Shown here in pieces: positions 16,138 through 24,996 of a DNA stretch of 33,740 nucleotides. The stretch's first letter is position 1. Each line of letters begins with the position of its first letter. A model generated the notes under the pieces. It made no database searches. It was given only the letters and a program-made list of their open reading frames with translations, and had not been told where the DNA came from. Both the position numbers and the translations under genes were made by a program. The stretch is from Bacteroidia bacterium (lineage in GTDB: Bacteria; Bacteroidota; Bacteroidia; Chitinophagales; UBA2359): contig JAUHXA010000074.1 of assembly GCA_030427245.1 (NCBI GenBank), positions 1-33,740 on the forward strand, in the 5' to 3' direction.

Positions 16138-16701
16138 ATGGCAGTGAATCCCATTGACATTTCATTTTTGGTGGTTATCGCCTATGGTGTTTTCCAAGGC
16201 CTTAAAAAAGGCTTTATAGGCACTCTTTTGTCTATTGCCAAAGTGGGGCTTGCTTTGTTTATTGCCTTGCGATTCAGTTTCATTTTTTCTAGAGTATTGG
16301 ATAGATTTTTTATTGGTGCAACGGCTTTTACTCCTGTTTTAGCCTTTATACTTCTTTTGGTTATGGTGGGGGCATTCTTGTATTTAATTGGCAATACATT
16401 GGAACAATTCGTAAAAGCCGCTCACCTCTCCCAATTGAACCGATGGATGGGCATAGCTTTGTGGGTTATTGCTCTCATTATCGGATACAGTACCATTATT
16501 TCTCTGTCAGATAATAGCGGATTCATTACTCAATGGGTCAAGGACACTTCTTATGTCTATCCCTACATAGAACCTTTTTCCAGCATTGCTTCCTGCAAAA
16601 TAGGCGAAATCTATCCAGCCGTTGAAAAAATAATGACATCTTTACTGTCTGTTATTCAGTCTATTGCAAATGCAATTATTGGGGCTTGCGGTATTCGATA
16701 A
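16138..16701 (+). CDS. CvpA family membrane protein
   Basis: 187 residues with four main hydrophobic segments: about 8-27, 31-52, 62-85 and 100-122. The opening MAVNPIDISFLVVIAYGVFQGLKKGF resembles the CvpA hallmark, in which a DIxxL segment is followed by G..KGF. CvpA is needed for colicin V production in E. coli; in other bacteria it is a conserved inner-membrane protein of unclear role, linked with envelope homeostasis. The C-terminal third (about 125-187) is less conserved and partly amphipathic. It lies 8 bases after the GatB/YqeY gene. Confidence 0.82.
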   Translation: MAVNPIDISFLVVIAYGVFQGLKKGFIGTLLSIAKVGLALFIALRFSFIFSRVLDRFFIGATAFTPVLAFILLLVMVGAFLYLIGNTLEQFVKAAHLSQLNRWMGIALWVIALIIGYSTIISLSDNSGFITQWVKDTSYVYPYIEPFSSIASCKIGEIYPAVEKIMTSLLSVIQSIANAIIGACGIR

Positions 16702-16787
16702 CCATTGAAGTTAGCTCCTGATTTTTAGAGACCCCCCTCTTATATTTTCCTCACAGTTTTCACAGAAAAGTCAAGTTTGCACAAATA

Positions 16788-16819
16788 TTTGCAATTCCGC
16801 CATACATCTGTTAACTTTG
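16788..16819 (+). promoter_or_regulatory. Bacteroidota-type promoter for a small unknown gene
   Basis: TTTG (16788-16791) and TAACTTTG (16812-16819) match the -33 and -7 consensus with a 20-base spacer. Transcription would begin near 16826, giving a leader of about 115 bases before the 84-codon gene. This is the best-fitting promoter in the window. Confidence 0.55.
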
Positions 16820-16939
16820 TTAGTATAGATACCTTTTCTAATACCAAATTATCCATTCTTCCCTTTTTTGATGATAAGAACCATGCGACCAACTGAGTTC
16901 TTATATACTTAACCTTAACCATAAAAGTATCTACATTGT

Positions 16940-17194
16940 ATGTTGAAACTGCGAGAGTTTAACCTTCTTGCCAAAGGTCAAAAGTTGACTTTTCTGTGGG
17001 AAAAATGTAATTACATCATGGTGCGAGTAGAAGGCAACTACCGTATCAACCTGTATGGATGTATGGATTTTTATGCCGAAGTTTGGTATAAATACGGTCA
17101 AAAACAAGTACACAAAATTGGCTGCTTTAGATCTACACATTATCTTACCCCATATTTAGATATGATAGACATCAGTGATTGTTTGAGAGAATAA
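16940..17194 (+). CDS. Small protein of unknown function, 84 residues
   Basis: The sequence (MLKLREFNLLAKGQ onward) has no signal peptide and no membrane segment and seems a small cytoplasmic protein. It contains an aromatic-rich centre (YRINLYGCMDFYAEVWY) and ends in an acidic helix-like tail (YLDMIDISDCLRE). I do not recognise it. Reality is supported by a well-matched promoter upstream and by sensible codon composition; a minus-strand frame of similar position (16931-17140) is a shadow. The GalM-like gene follows after 50 bases, with no clear functional link. Confidence 0.65.
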   Translation: MLKLREFNLLAKGQKLTFLWEKCNYIMVRVEGNYRINLYGCMDFYAEVWYKYGQKQVHKIGCFRSTHYLTPYLDMIDISDCLRE

Positions 17195-17244
17195 TGCTAT
17201 TTTATTAGTCATCCACAAGCGAAAAATAACTACAATACCTAAAA

Positions 17245-18204
17245 ATGTTTTCACACACTGTTACTACTTTTGGTTCACATCAAAAACATACGTTAATTCA
17301 CCCCAAATTGAAAACCCAACTTTCATTCGTTCCCGAATGTGGAGGTTTTCTATCTGCATTACACTTATCTTGCCAAAATAAGTCTATCCATATAATGGAA
17401 GGCTGCAACAGCTATGAAGAATGGAAAGAAGACATTTATTATAAAAGTGCTTGGCTGTTGCCCTTTCCCAATCGGTTGAAGGATGGACAATACAAGTTTG
17501 AGGGTAAAAACTATCAATTCCCAATCAACGATGTAGGTTGTCACAATGCCCTTCATGGCTTTGTCGCTGGTCAAAAAATGAAGCTTCAAAAAGTGGTGTT
17601 GACTCCCTCTTATGCCGAAGCAATTTTAGAATATGTTTATTCAGGAGGTTTAGACTACTATCCTTTTCCTTTTCATTTTCAAATCAAATATTTGTTGTTA
17701 GAGAGTCAAATGTTGATAGAACTCAAAATCACAAACAGCGGAAATCAGACGATTCCAATCGGAGTCGGTTTTCATCCTTATTTCCAACTTTCTACTCCAA
17801 GAGTGGACGGTCTGCAATTGCAACTGCCATCCTGTAAGCGTATTGAAGTGGGGGAAAAAATGATACCCACAGGTAGAAAAACAAGTTATATTGATTTTGA
17901 AAAAAATACTTCAATAGGAAATACTGCTTTTGATACGGGCTTCAAAGCCACTTCAATAGAATCTGATACTCACAAAATCTTTTTAACGGATTTGAAGCAT
18001 AATCTTCAATTAACCTACTTTCAAGACAGTGCATTTCCTTACTTTCAACTTTATATTCCACCTCACCGCAAAAGCATTGCTATAGAACCCATGAGTTGTA
18101 ATATTGATGCCTTCAACAATGGTGAGGGCTTGACTTTATTAGAAAAAGGAAAATCGTGGAAAGGGAGTTTTGGCGTAGCTATTTCGCAACCAGAAGCACA
18201 TTGA
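17245..18204 (+). CDS. Aldose 1-epimerase family protein (GalM-like)
   Basis: 319 residues, a usual size. The family's active-site pattern is visible: H104 in NALHGF, H177 in GFHPYF (catalytic acid type), and E281 in IAIEPMS (general base type), followed by DAFNNGEGL. An early FPNRLKDGQY segment matches the sugar-binding Arg region. Aldose 1-epimerases interconvert alpha and beta anomers of sugars such as glucose and galactose; the exact sugar here is unknown and may be a sugar phosphate or other hexose. There is no signal peptide, so it is cytoplasmic. No sugar-utilisation genes lie alongside. Confidence 0.88.
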   Translation: MFSHTVTTFGSHQKHTLIHPKLKTQLSFVPECGGFLSALHLSCQNKSIHIMEGCNSYEEWKEDIYYKSAWLLPFPNRLKDGQYKFEGKNYQFPINDVGCHNALHGFVAGQKMKLQKVVLTPSYAEAILEYVYSGGLDYYPFPFHFQIKYLLLESQMLIELKITNSGNQTIPIGVGFHPYFQLSTPRVDGLQLQLPSCKRIEVGEKMIPTGRKTSYIDFEKNTSIGNTAFDTGFKATSIESDTHKIFLTDLKHNLQLTYFQDSAFPYFQLYIPPHRKSIAIEPMSCNIDAFNNGEGLTLLEKGKSWKGSFGVAISQPEAH

Positions 18205-18245
18205 TTCGGTCATTCTTCTGTTATACAAAGTTGCGAGATAATTGT

Positions 18246-18253
18246 TAACTTTG
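18246..18253 (+). promoter_or_regulatory. Candidate -7 element upstream of the sterol-desaturase-family gene
   Basis: TAACTTTG (18246-18253) lies 32 bases before the start codon. It is the right arm of an inverted repeat CAAAGTT (18227-18233) / AACTTTG (18247-18253). The expected -33 TTTG is missing, so the call is partial. Confidence 0.35.
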
Positions 18254-18285
18254 TAAAAATACATCTCATCAAATAAAATGGACTC

Positions 18286-19566
18286 ATGGACGCTTACGCA
18301 AAGGTTCTCCTCATCGCCATCCCTGGTTTTCTTGTATTGATGTTTATAGAATGGCTTTATTCTTTTTGGAAAGGAAAAACGACCTTTAGAAGTATGGATA
18401 CGGTTTCCAGTTTGAGTTCTGGTTCGACCAATACGTTGAAGAGCATCCTCAAACTAACCATTGTCATCATCAGCTATGATTGGGTAGTTGACAAAGTGGC
18501 TTTATTTCACATCGAAACAACATGGTTGGTTTGGGTATTGAGTTTCATTGCGATAGACTTTGCGAGTTATTGGAGTCACCGGCTATCACACAGCATTAAT
18601 ATTTTTTGGAACCGTCATGTCGTCCACCACAGCAGCGAAGAATTCAATCTCGCCTGTGCCTTGCGTCAGACTATTTCCAGCTTTGTCAGCATGGGCTTTA
18701 TTTTTCTTTTTCCTGCTGCCTTGTTGGGATTGCCTGCCGAAGTTATTGCGGTCATTGCACCCATTCACCTATTCATGCAGTTTTGGTACCATACGACCTT
18801 GATACCCAAGTTAGGATGGCTGGAATACATTATCGTTACGCCATCTCAACACCGAGTTCACCATGCCATCAATGAGGAGTATTTGGATAAAAATCTATCT
18901 GCTATTTTTTGTGTATGGGACAGAATATTTGGTACATTTCAAGAAGAATTGGACGAAGTACCCTGTGTCTATGGTGTGAAAAGAGCCGCCCAAACATGGA
19001 ACCCCATTCGCATCAACTTCCAGCATTTTTGGATATTGGCACAGGATGCTTGGAGAACCGAAAAATGGTGGGACAAAATTCGCCTTTGGTTTATGCCAAC
19101 AGGATGGCGACCTGCCGATGTTCTCGAAAAATATCCGTTAGACTACACCAAAGACGCTTACACGCAAGTAAAATACGATACGGAAGCCTCCACAGGACTT
19201 CACTTATGGTCTTGGTTTCAATACATTATGCTATCTTTTCTGATGATTCACGCTCTACTTTTCATTGCCGAAATGTCTCCCATCGCACTATTTACCTATG
19301 GTGGATTTATGTTTTTGATGATATACAGTTACACCACATTGATGGACAACAACCCCAATGCACTTTGGTGGGAAATTAGCAAGTCTTTGATAGGTTTTGG
19401 TTTGATTTACTATTGGGGCGATTGGTTTATGATTGACCAGATGATGGCAGGTGGAACAGTGATGATAATGGCTTATTTGATTGTTTCTGTTTTAGTCGTA
19501 GCCTATTTTGTGCTTTACGAAATCAAAAAAACAACTGCAACCAATTTACAAACTTCAAAAAATTAG
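18286..19566 (+). CDS. Sterol desaturase / fatty acid hydroxylase family membrane protein
   Basis: 426 residues. The diiron-binding histidine motifs are complete: HRLSH (98-102), HVVHH (111-115) and HRVHH (189-193), together with the usual ending AIFCVWDRIFGTF. Membrane segments lie at about 5-25, 80-95, 130-165, and four in the C-terminal part (about 305-415). Members insert oxygen into or desaturate sterols, fatty acids or carotenoids; the substrate is not deducible. The C-terminal four-helix extension of about 125 residues makes it longer than the simplest members. ATG 18286 is in frame; an ATG 7 bases earlier is in another frame. Confidence 0.88.
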   Translation: MDAYAKVLLIAIPGFLVLMFIEWLYSFWKGKTTFRSMDTVSSLSSGSTNTLKSILKLTIVIISYDWVVDKVALFHIETTWLVWVLSFIAIDFASYWSHRLSHSINIFWNRHVVHHSSEEFNLACALRQTISSFVSMGFIFLFPAALLGLPAEVIAVIAPIHLFMQFWYHTTLIPKLGWLEYIIVTPSQHRVHHAINEEYLDKNLSAIFCVWDRIFGTFQEELDEVPCVYGVKRAAQTWNPIRINFQHFWILAQDAWRTEKWWDKIRLWFMPTGWRPADVLEKYPLDYTKDAYTQVKYDTEASTGLHLWSWFQYIMLSFLMIHALLFIAEMSPIALFTYGGFMFLMIYSYTTLMDNNPNALWWEISKSLIGFGLIYYWGDWFMIDQMMAGGTVMIMAYLIVSVLVVAYFVLYEIKKTTATNLQTSKN

Positions 19567-19615
19567 TGTGTACATTTGTACTTAGTAAAAAAGAAAAAAT
19601 AACTCATCGACCAAT

Positions 19616-19671
19616 ATTCCCCTTTTGAAAAGCCTGCCCCGATTTCTCGGTGGGGGATGGGGTATGTTAGC
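19616..19671. repeat. GC-rich palindromic intergenic element upstream of pyrH
   Basis: In an AT-rich gap, this stretch has CCCCTTTTGAAAAGCC, then CCCCGA (19637-19642) pairing with TCGG-T-GGGG (19647-19655) around TTTC, then a G-rich run with GGATGGGGTATGTT. It looks like the REP-type interspersed palindromes I recall from Bacteroidota gaps. One copy only is seen in this window. Confidence 0.4.
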
Positions 19672-19830
19672 AAAAGAAAACGAGGAGTTATTTTTTTACC
19701 CTTACTTAGAATTAAAGAAGCGAGAAGAGGAATCTGAGGAGTAAGAACCTATTTTTGGGGAAGTACTTAATAATTCTTTCTTATCACCTTGACTTTTTTT
19801 TCAAAATACTTCAACATCAAAAAAATACTC

Positions 19831-20589
19831 ATGTCCCAAGATTTCAACGGCAACGGTTTATCAAAGAATTCTACCCCCAAATACAAGCGAGTTTTATTAA
19901 AACTTAGTGGAGAAGCTCTTATAGGTAAAGGTGATTTCGGTATTGACCCCGAACAAATTATGGAGTATATCGAACAGGTGAAAGAAATTGTACAGGAAGA
20001 AAAAGTTCAAGTAGCGATTGTGATTGGAGGGGGAAATATATTTAGAGGAATGCAAGCAAAAGGCATGGGCATAGACCGAGCTTCAGGCGACTACATGGGG
20101 ATGTTGGCAACCGTTATGAATGGTATTGCTTTACAAAATACGCTTGAAAAAGTGGGGCTCCAAACTCGTCTTATGTCTTCAATTGAAATGAACAAAGTTT
20201 GTGAACCCTACATTCGTCGACGTGCCATTCGACACTTAGAAAATGGTCGAGTAGTTATTTTGGCAGCAGGAACAGGTAATCCTTACTTTACCACCGATAC
20301 TGCAGCTGCCCTCAGAGCAGTGGAAATTGAAGCGGATGTCATATTGAAGGGAACACGAGTAGATGGAGTTTACACAGCCGATCCTGAAAAAGACAAAAAC
20401 GCTCAAAAATTCGATACCGTTTCTTTTGATGAAGTATTGACTCGAAAATTAGCTGTTATGGACACCACTGCCTTTACACTTTGCCAAGAAAACAATATCC
20501 CAATCATTGTATTCGATGTCAATCAAATAGGAAATCTTCGCAGAATTGTGCAAGGAGAAGCAATCGGAACTTTGGTCGAGAGACTTTAG
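19831..20589 (+). CDS. pyrH: UMP kinase
   Basis: 252 residues from ATG 19831. The frame extends upstream to TTG 19789, but that adds a hydrophobic stretch untypical of the family. Motifs of bacterial UMP kinase (amino acid kinase fold) are [12 protein letters not shown] at the start, [11 protein letters not shown], a [12 protein letters not shown] helix, [23 protein letters not shown], and [26 protein letters not shown]. The enzyme phosphorylates UMP to UDP in pyrimidine nucleotide synthesis, and acts as a hexamer in other bacteria. The first 15 residues (SQDFNGNG region) are a polar extension before the core. In many bacteria pyrH is followed by frr; here a convergent lipoprotein gene follows instead. 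Confidence 0.95.
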   Translation: MSQDFNGNGLSKNSTPKYKRVLLKLSGEALIGKGDFGIDPEQIMEYIEQVKEIVQEEKVQVAIVIGGGNIFRGMQAKGMGIDRASGDYMGMLATVMNGIALQNTLEKVGLQTRLMSSIEMNKVCEPYIRRRAIRHLENGRVVILAAGTGNPYFTTDTAAALRAVEIEADVILKGTRVDGVYTADPEKDKNAQKFDTVSFDEVLTRKLAVMDTTAFTLCQENNIPIIVFDVNQIGNLRRIVQGEAIGTLVERL

Positions 20590-20632
20590 AAAATCAATCA
20601 AAAGACCATACTACTGTACAAAATGATTTTTG

Positions 20633-20715
20633 AACCACAAAAGTATCAAAAGGGCACAAAAGAGATGGTTGAATTTCAATTCTTTACTTTTGTTTTCTTT
20701 GTACCTTTTGTGGTT
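20633..20715. repeat. Long imperfect palindrome between pyrH and the TlpA-like gene
   Basis: The left arm begins AACCACAAAAGTATCAAAAG (20633-20662) and the right arm (20687-20715) in reverse complement begins AACCACAAAAGGTACAAAG, so about 25 of 30 positions pair across a 24-base loop. It lies 43 bases after pyrH and 35 before the end of the convergent gene, so it could act as a bidirectional transcription end. The ACCACAAAG-type arms resemble interspersed palindromes I recall from other Bacteroidota. Confidence 0.7.
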
Positions 20716-20750
20716 AACTTAAAGGCTTGATTTGAGTTTGTATGTGAGCC

Positions 20751-21233
20751 TTACTTCACCGCTTCTCGCAGCATCGCCAAAGTCTCCTCACTATCCCAAT
20801 TCATCATCCCCGTATGTTCAAAAACCACTTCTCCATTGCTATTATACACATACGTTTGAGGAATCTCAAAAACACCCAATAACTTGATATTATCCGTAGT
20901 TTTGAGGTATCGAAAACCATAAGGTTTGGCTTCGTGATAGCGTTTGATGACATCCATTTTTTCCTGCGAAACCATCACAAACTGAAAACCTTCCTTCTCC
21001 AAAATCTGTCTTGCACGTTCCATTGCAGGTTTTTCTTGACGACAAGGAGGACACCAAGTTGCCCAAAAATTCAAGAAAATCGGCTTGCCCTTCAAGTCTT
21101 CCAAATTCACAGCGTTTCCCTCTAAATCAACCAAATCTATTTTACTCAACTTCATGTTACTAACATTGCAGCTATTCAAAGTGCCGATTATACAGAATAG
21201 AAGGATTATCCATGAATACTTGATTATTTTCAT
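20751..21233 (-). CDS. TlpA-like thioredoxin lipoprotein
   Basis: 160 residues. The signal region ends in a lipobox-like TLNSC with C22 as the lipidated residue. The thioredoxin fold of the TlpA/ResA group follows: KGKPIFLNFWATWCPPCRQE with redox pair C61/C64 (CPPC), and the cis-Pro motif IPQTYVYN. It would face the periplasm and reduce or oxidise thiols in other exported proteins, for example in cytochrome maturation. It is about 11 kb from the DsbD cluster, which could serve as its electron donor. The start is ATG 21233. It is convergent with pyrH across a large palindrome. Confidence 0.88.
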   Translation of the reverse strand: MKIIKYSWIILLFCIIGTLNSCNVSNMKLSKIDLVDLEGNAVNLEDLKGKPIFLNFWATWCPPCRQEKPAMERARQILEKEGFQFVMVSQEKMDVIKRYHEAKPYGFRYLKTTDNIKLLGVFEIPQTYVYNSNGEVVFEHTGMMNWDSEETLAMLREAVK

Positions 21234-21455
21234 TTCATTTGAAATTTGGCGTATAAAAATATAATTTGTTTATCAACTTCAAAACGAAACCGCTTTTTGA
21301 ATGTTCCAACAAAAGTAGGCAAATATATCCTCTGTCTTTCTATTGACAGATAGAGGAAAAAGAATGAATGTTAACATGCCCATCAAAATGAAAAACAGAT
21401 TTACACGATTTCTGTAAGTCGAAAACTCAAGCAATCATCCTAACCATAGATACTT

Positions 21456-22643
21456 ATGATTACTACAAATACAGTCACAGAAAGTCCTTTACTCCAATGT
21501 CAAAAAGAACAATTTTTCATCTCCGATGATATCACCTATCTCAACGGGGCTTATATGTCACCCTCTCACAAAAGCGTAGATGCTGCTGGAATTCAGGGCG
21601 TTCAGAGAAAAAGAACACCTTACGAATTAAGTGTGGGTGATTTTTTCAAGCCTTTGGAAGAAGTGCGAGTTGCTTTTTCAGAGCTTATCAACAATCCCGA
21701 ACCCAACCGAGTAGCAACTATCCCTTCGGTTTCTTATGGAATGGCAATTGTCGCAAATAACGTGCAAATCGGGAAAGGTGAAAATATTGTTTTGATAGGA
21801 GAGCAGTTTCCAAGCAATGTATATGTTTGGCGGGAATTGGCTGCAAAAAACGGAGCGGATATCCTCACCGTTTCTGCTCCCAACACCAAAGAGAATCGAG
21901 GCAAAATTTGGAATGAACGCTTGTTGGAAACCATCAATTCCAAAACAAAATTGGTCGCCATGTCACATGTACATTGGGCGGACGGAACTTGGTTTGATTT
22001 GGAGGCAGTTCGAGAGAAAACTCGTAAAGTTGGTGCGCTTTTGGTGATTGACGGCACGCAGTCAGTAGGTGCATTGCCTTTTGATGTGCAAGCGATACAG
22101 CCTGATGCGCTCATTTGTGCGGGCTATAAATGGCTCATGGGGCCTTATTCTTTGGGCGTAGCTTATTTTGGAGAAGCTTTTGACAATGGTAAACCCATTG
22201 AAGAAAGTTGGTTCAATCGCTACAAAAGCGAAGATTTTGCAGGTTTGGTCAATTACGAAGACAGATATCAAGTAGGCGCATGGCGTTATCAAATCGGTGA
22301 ATCCAGTAATTTTATACTCATTCCCATGCTTTTAGCTGCCCTAAAAGTCTTGAATGATTGGAGACCCGAAAATATTCAAACCTACTGCAAAGAAATTACC
22401 AAACGCCCAATAGCTACATTGCGAGAGATGGGGTGTTGGGTAGAAAATACCGATTTTAGAGCTTCACATTTATTTGGTGTTCGGCTTCCTGAAGGTGTAT
22501 CCATAGAGGCATTGAAGCAGCGATTTGTGGAGGAAAAAATCTATGTTTCGTTGCGAGGTGATGCAGTGCGTGTTTCACCTTCAGTTTACAATGAAGAAAA
22601 GGATTTGTGGCATTTGGTGGAGGTATTGAAGGAGTTTGTTTAG
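21456..22643 (+). CDS. Class V aminotransferase-fold PLP enzyme
   Basis: 395 residues, full length for the class V (NifS/kynureninase/isopenicillin-N-epimerase-like) superfamily. The PLP lysine is K225 in CAGYKWLMGP; the cofactor-binding aspartate is D199 in VIDGTQSVGA; an HVHWADGT segment precedes it. The amino end contains TYLNGAYMSPS, typical of the group. The IscS/NifS cysteine loop is not evident, so it is more likely a lyase, epimerase or transaminase than an iron-sulfur desulfurase. Substrate unknown. It is single, with the convergent HEAT-repeat gene ending 12 bases away. Confidence 0.85.
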   Translation: MITTNTVTESPLLQCQKEQFFISDDITYLNGAYMSPSHKSVDAAGIQGVQRKRTPYELSVGDFFKPLEEVRVAFSELINNPEPNRVATIPSVSYGMAIVANNVQIGKGENIVLIGEQFPSNVYVWRELAAKNGADILTVSAPNTKENRGKIWNERLLETINSKTKLVAMSHVHWADGTWFDLEAVREKTRKVGALLVIDGTQSVGALPFDVQAIQPDALICAGYKWLMGPYSLGVAYFGEAFDNGKPIEESWFNRYKSEDFAGLVNYEDRYQVGAWRYQIGESSNFILIPMLLAALKVLNDWRPENIQTYCKEITKRPIATLREMGCWVENTDFRASHLFGVRLPEGVSIEALKQRFVEEKIYVSLRGDAVRVSPSVYNEEKDLWHLVEVLKEFV

Positions 22644-22655
22644 GCGTTTTATGAG

Positions 22656-23054
22656 TTAGAATTGTAACCACTTTGGAATTTGATTTGCGTTGCCCTTTCT
22701 ACTCATATTAGCCCAACCTTCTTTCTCAAATTTGAAATTTTCCAATAATCGAAACTTTCGGATGGCCTCTTTTCTTTTCTTCAAAACTTGCTTTTTCTCC
22801 TGCAAATCAATCGGGTAGCTATTTGCTTTGGCGATTACTTCAATGGCATACAAAGCTGTTTCAGCCACCTTCAATACAGGGTCATTGAGTTTTTTGAGAA
22901 GAAAAGGTATGGCATTGATGTCCTTCAACTGTCCCAATTTGAGAGCAGTCAATCTGCGGATCTTGTAGGAAGGAGAGTGAAGAAAATTCACCAATTGAAG
23001 TGTGTTTTGGGTGAACATATAATAGTGAAATTGAAGTTTTTGGAAAGTTTTCAT
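22656..23054 (-). CDS. HEAT-repeat domain protein
   Basis: 132 residues from ATG 23054; a TTG six bases upstream and an internal ATG at 23018 are alternatives. The centre has HEAT-type helical repeat character: SYKIRRLTALKLGQLKDINAIPFLLKKLNDPVLKVAETALYAI, two successive repeats of about 30 residues. The C-terminal third is highly basic (KKQVLKKRKEAIRKFR). There is no signal peptide. Such short HEAT proteins usually serve as binding scaffolds; no partner is visible. It is convergent with the PLP enzyme and divergent from the FabZ-like gene. Confidence 0.7.
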   Translation of the reverse strand: MKTFQKLQFHYYMFTQNTLQLVNFLHSPSYKIRRLTALKLGQLKDINAIPFLLKKLNDPVLKVAETALYAIEVIAKANSYPIDLQEKKQVLKKRKEAIRKFRLLENFKFEKEGWANMSRKGNANQIPKWLQF

Positions 23055-23237
23055 AGGCAAGTTCTATTGCTGTGTATAATCAACATCAAATTTGCCTCCA
23101 AAAGTTCCCCTAAGTGCTTGATTTGCCAAGTTTAAAGCCTTTCAAAGAATCTCCACGAAATATTTTGTCACTTATCATGATAATAATATATTTTTGTTCT
23201 TTGCAAACAATTCCATCCTACAATCCTTCTACTCTAC

Positions 23238-23687
23238 ATGAATCTACTTCAAGACATCAAAAATCTTTTGCCCTACAAACCGCCATTTCTATTTGTAGAT
23301 GAACTTTTAGAAATAAGCCAAAATGGTGCGAAAGGGACTTATACTTTCCGCAAAGACGAGTACTTTTACCAAGGACATTTGCCCAACAATCCGATTACTC
23401 CTGGGGTTATTCTCATAGAAACCATGGCACAAATTGGTTTGGTATCTTTCGGGATGTTTCTCATCAAAGCTCACGAAAATCCCGAACCTGTCAACTTTGT
23501 GTTTAGCAGCTCAGAAGTAGAGTTTTTGAAGATGGTACGTCCCGAAGAAAAAGTATGGGTTCAGTCAGAGAAAGTCTATTTTCGCTTTGGGAAATTGAAG
23601 TGTAAAGTGATAATGACCAATTCAAAAGGGGAAAAAGTCTGCAAAGGACATTTGTCTGGAATGATATTGAAGCACTATAAAGTGTGA
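23238..23687 (+). CDS. 3-hydroxyacyl-ACP dehydratase, FabZ-like
   Basis: 149 residues, hotdog fold. The amino end has LLPYKPPFLFVDELLE, and the catalytic pair is H47 in YQGHLPNNP and E61 in VILIETMAQIG, matching FabZ. The enzyme removes water from 3-hydroxyacyl-ACP to give trans-2-enoyl-ACP. It lies 9 bases before a ketoacyl synthase and close to an acyl carrier protein gene, so it probably works with them on a dedicated acyl chain. The housekeeping fabZ of Bacteroidota is often fused to lpxC, suggesting this is a second set; that is inference. Start ATG 23238. Confidence 0.88.
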   Translation: MNLLQDIKNLLPYKPPFLFVDELLEISQNGAKGTYTFRKDEYFYQGHLPNNPITPGVILIETMAQIGLVSFGMFLIKAHENPEPVNFVFSSSEVEFLKMVRPEEKVWVQSEKVYFRFGKLKCKVIMTNSKGEKVCKGHLSGMILKHYKV

Positions 23688-23696
23688 AATGACAAG

Positions 23697-24995
23697 TTGA
23701 GAAATCATTTAAAATTCAGGATTATCAAACGAGTAGTTATAACAGGAATGGGGGTAGTTGCTCCTAATGCAGTCGGATTAGCCGATTTTGAAGCCGCATT
23801 GAAAGAGGGGAAATCGGGAATTCAATTCATTGAAGAATTGAAGAACTTGAAATTTTCTTGTCAAGTAGGAGGGATACCGCCTGTTACCCTTGAACAAAAA
23901 CAACAGTATTTTTCGGAATTGGAGTTGAAGCGATTAAAAGCCAATGGCGTTCTGTACGGCTGTATTGCAGGAATGGATGCATGGAAAGATGCGGGTTTGC
24001 CTTTTTCTGACCGAAAGACGGATGAAGCTGACTGGGACAGTGGCTGTATTATGGGCGCAGGCTTGGCGAGTGCAAGGGCGATTCGCTATGCCATGTATAT
24101 GATTGATGAACTGAATACGAGACGTTTAGGTAGTACGATTACCCAACAAACGATGTCGAGTGGGGTCAGTGCTTATTTGGGTGGAATGTTGGGTTTGGGA
24201 AATCAGGTCACAACGAATGCTTCGGCTTGCAGCACGGGAACGGAGGCGATTATCATGGGCGCAGAACGGATTCGACTCGGTAAAGCCAAACGGATGTTGT
24301 GTGGAGCTTGTGATAGTACGGGGGCTTATGTTTGGGCTGGATTTGATGCAATGCGGGTCATGAATCGGCGAAGTAATGACGCACCTGAAAAGGCTTCTCG
24401 GCCCATGAGTGAAACGGCTTCGGGTTTTGTGCCAGGAGGAGGTGCGGGGGCTTTATTGTTGGAGGATTTAGAAAGTGCTTTGGAGCGAAATGCACCGATT
24501 TACGCAGAGGTTTTGGGCGGTTTTACCAATTCAGGCGGACAGCGAAAATCTGGTACAATGACTGCTCCTAATACTTCGGGTATAGAACGTTGCATCATTG
24601 GTGCGCTACATGATGCGGGCATTGAAGCCTCAGAAGTTGATGCGATTTCGGGACATTTGACCTCTACGATGTTTGATCCAGGAGAAGTGGCGAGTTGGTC
24701 TAAGGCATTGCAGCGAAGAGGCAGTGATTTTCCATATATCAATGCTTTGAAGTCCATGATTGGGCACTGTCTAAGTGCGGCAGGAGCAATTGAAGCGGTG
24801 GCGGCTGTGCTGCAATTGAAGGGCAATTTTTTACATCCTTCTTTGAACTGTGGAGATTTGCATCCTGAAATTGCCGAAATTATTGACTCTCAAAAAATCC
24901 CTCAAACTTTTCAGAAAGCGGAATTGAACATTTTTGCGAAAAGTAGTTTTGGTTTTGGAGATGTGAACAGTTGTGTTATCTTTCGGAAATATTGA
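23697..24995 (+). CDS. Beta-ketoacyl-ACP synthase (FabF/FabB family)
   Basis: 432 residues if TTG 23697 is used. The Cys-His-His triad of condensing enzymes is present: C178 in SACSTGTE, H320 in SGHLTST (where NAHGTST is more usual), and H357 in MIGHCLSAAGA. Also present are GMGVVAPNAVG, PMSETASGFVPGGGAGAL and the terminal SSFGFGDVNS. The enzyme condenses acyl and malonyl units on ACP. No ATG lies in frame before the conserved KRVVITGMG, so a TTG start (9 bases after the FabZ-like gene) or another non-ATG start must be used. It is cotranscribed with the dehydratase and probably with the ACP gene 65 bases downstream. Confidence 0.88.
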   Translation: MRNHLKFRIIKRVVITGMGVVAPNAVGLADFEAALKEGKSGIQFIEELKNLKFSCQVGGIPPVTLEQKQQYFSELELKRLKANGVLYGCIAGMDAWKDAGLPFSDRKTDEADWDSGCIMGAGLASARAIRYAMYMIDELNTRRLGSTITQQTMSSGVSAYLGGMLGLGNQVTTNASACSTGTEAIIMGAERIRLGKAKRMLCGACDSTGAYVWAGFDAMRVMNRRSNDAPEKASRPMSETASGFVPGGGAGALLLEDLESALERNAPIYAEVLGGFTNSGGQRKSGTMTAPNTSGIERCIIGALHDAGIEASEVDAISGHLTSTMFDPGEVASWSKALQRRGSDFPYINALKSMIGHCLSAAGAIEAVAAVLQLKGNFLHPSLNCGDLHPEIAEIIDSQKIPQTFQKAELNIFAKSSFGFGDVNSCVIFRKY

Positions 24996-24996
24996 A

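Noticed and set aside
21330-21357. Hairpin before the PLP enzyme gene
   Set aside because: CCTCTGTC and GACAGATAGAGG pair only with a bulge, there is no T run, and it is likely chance in this composition.
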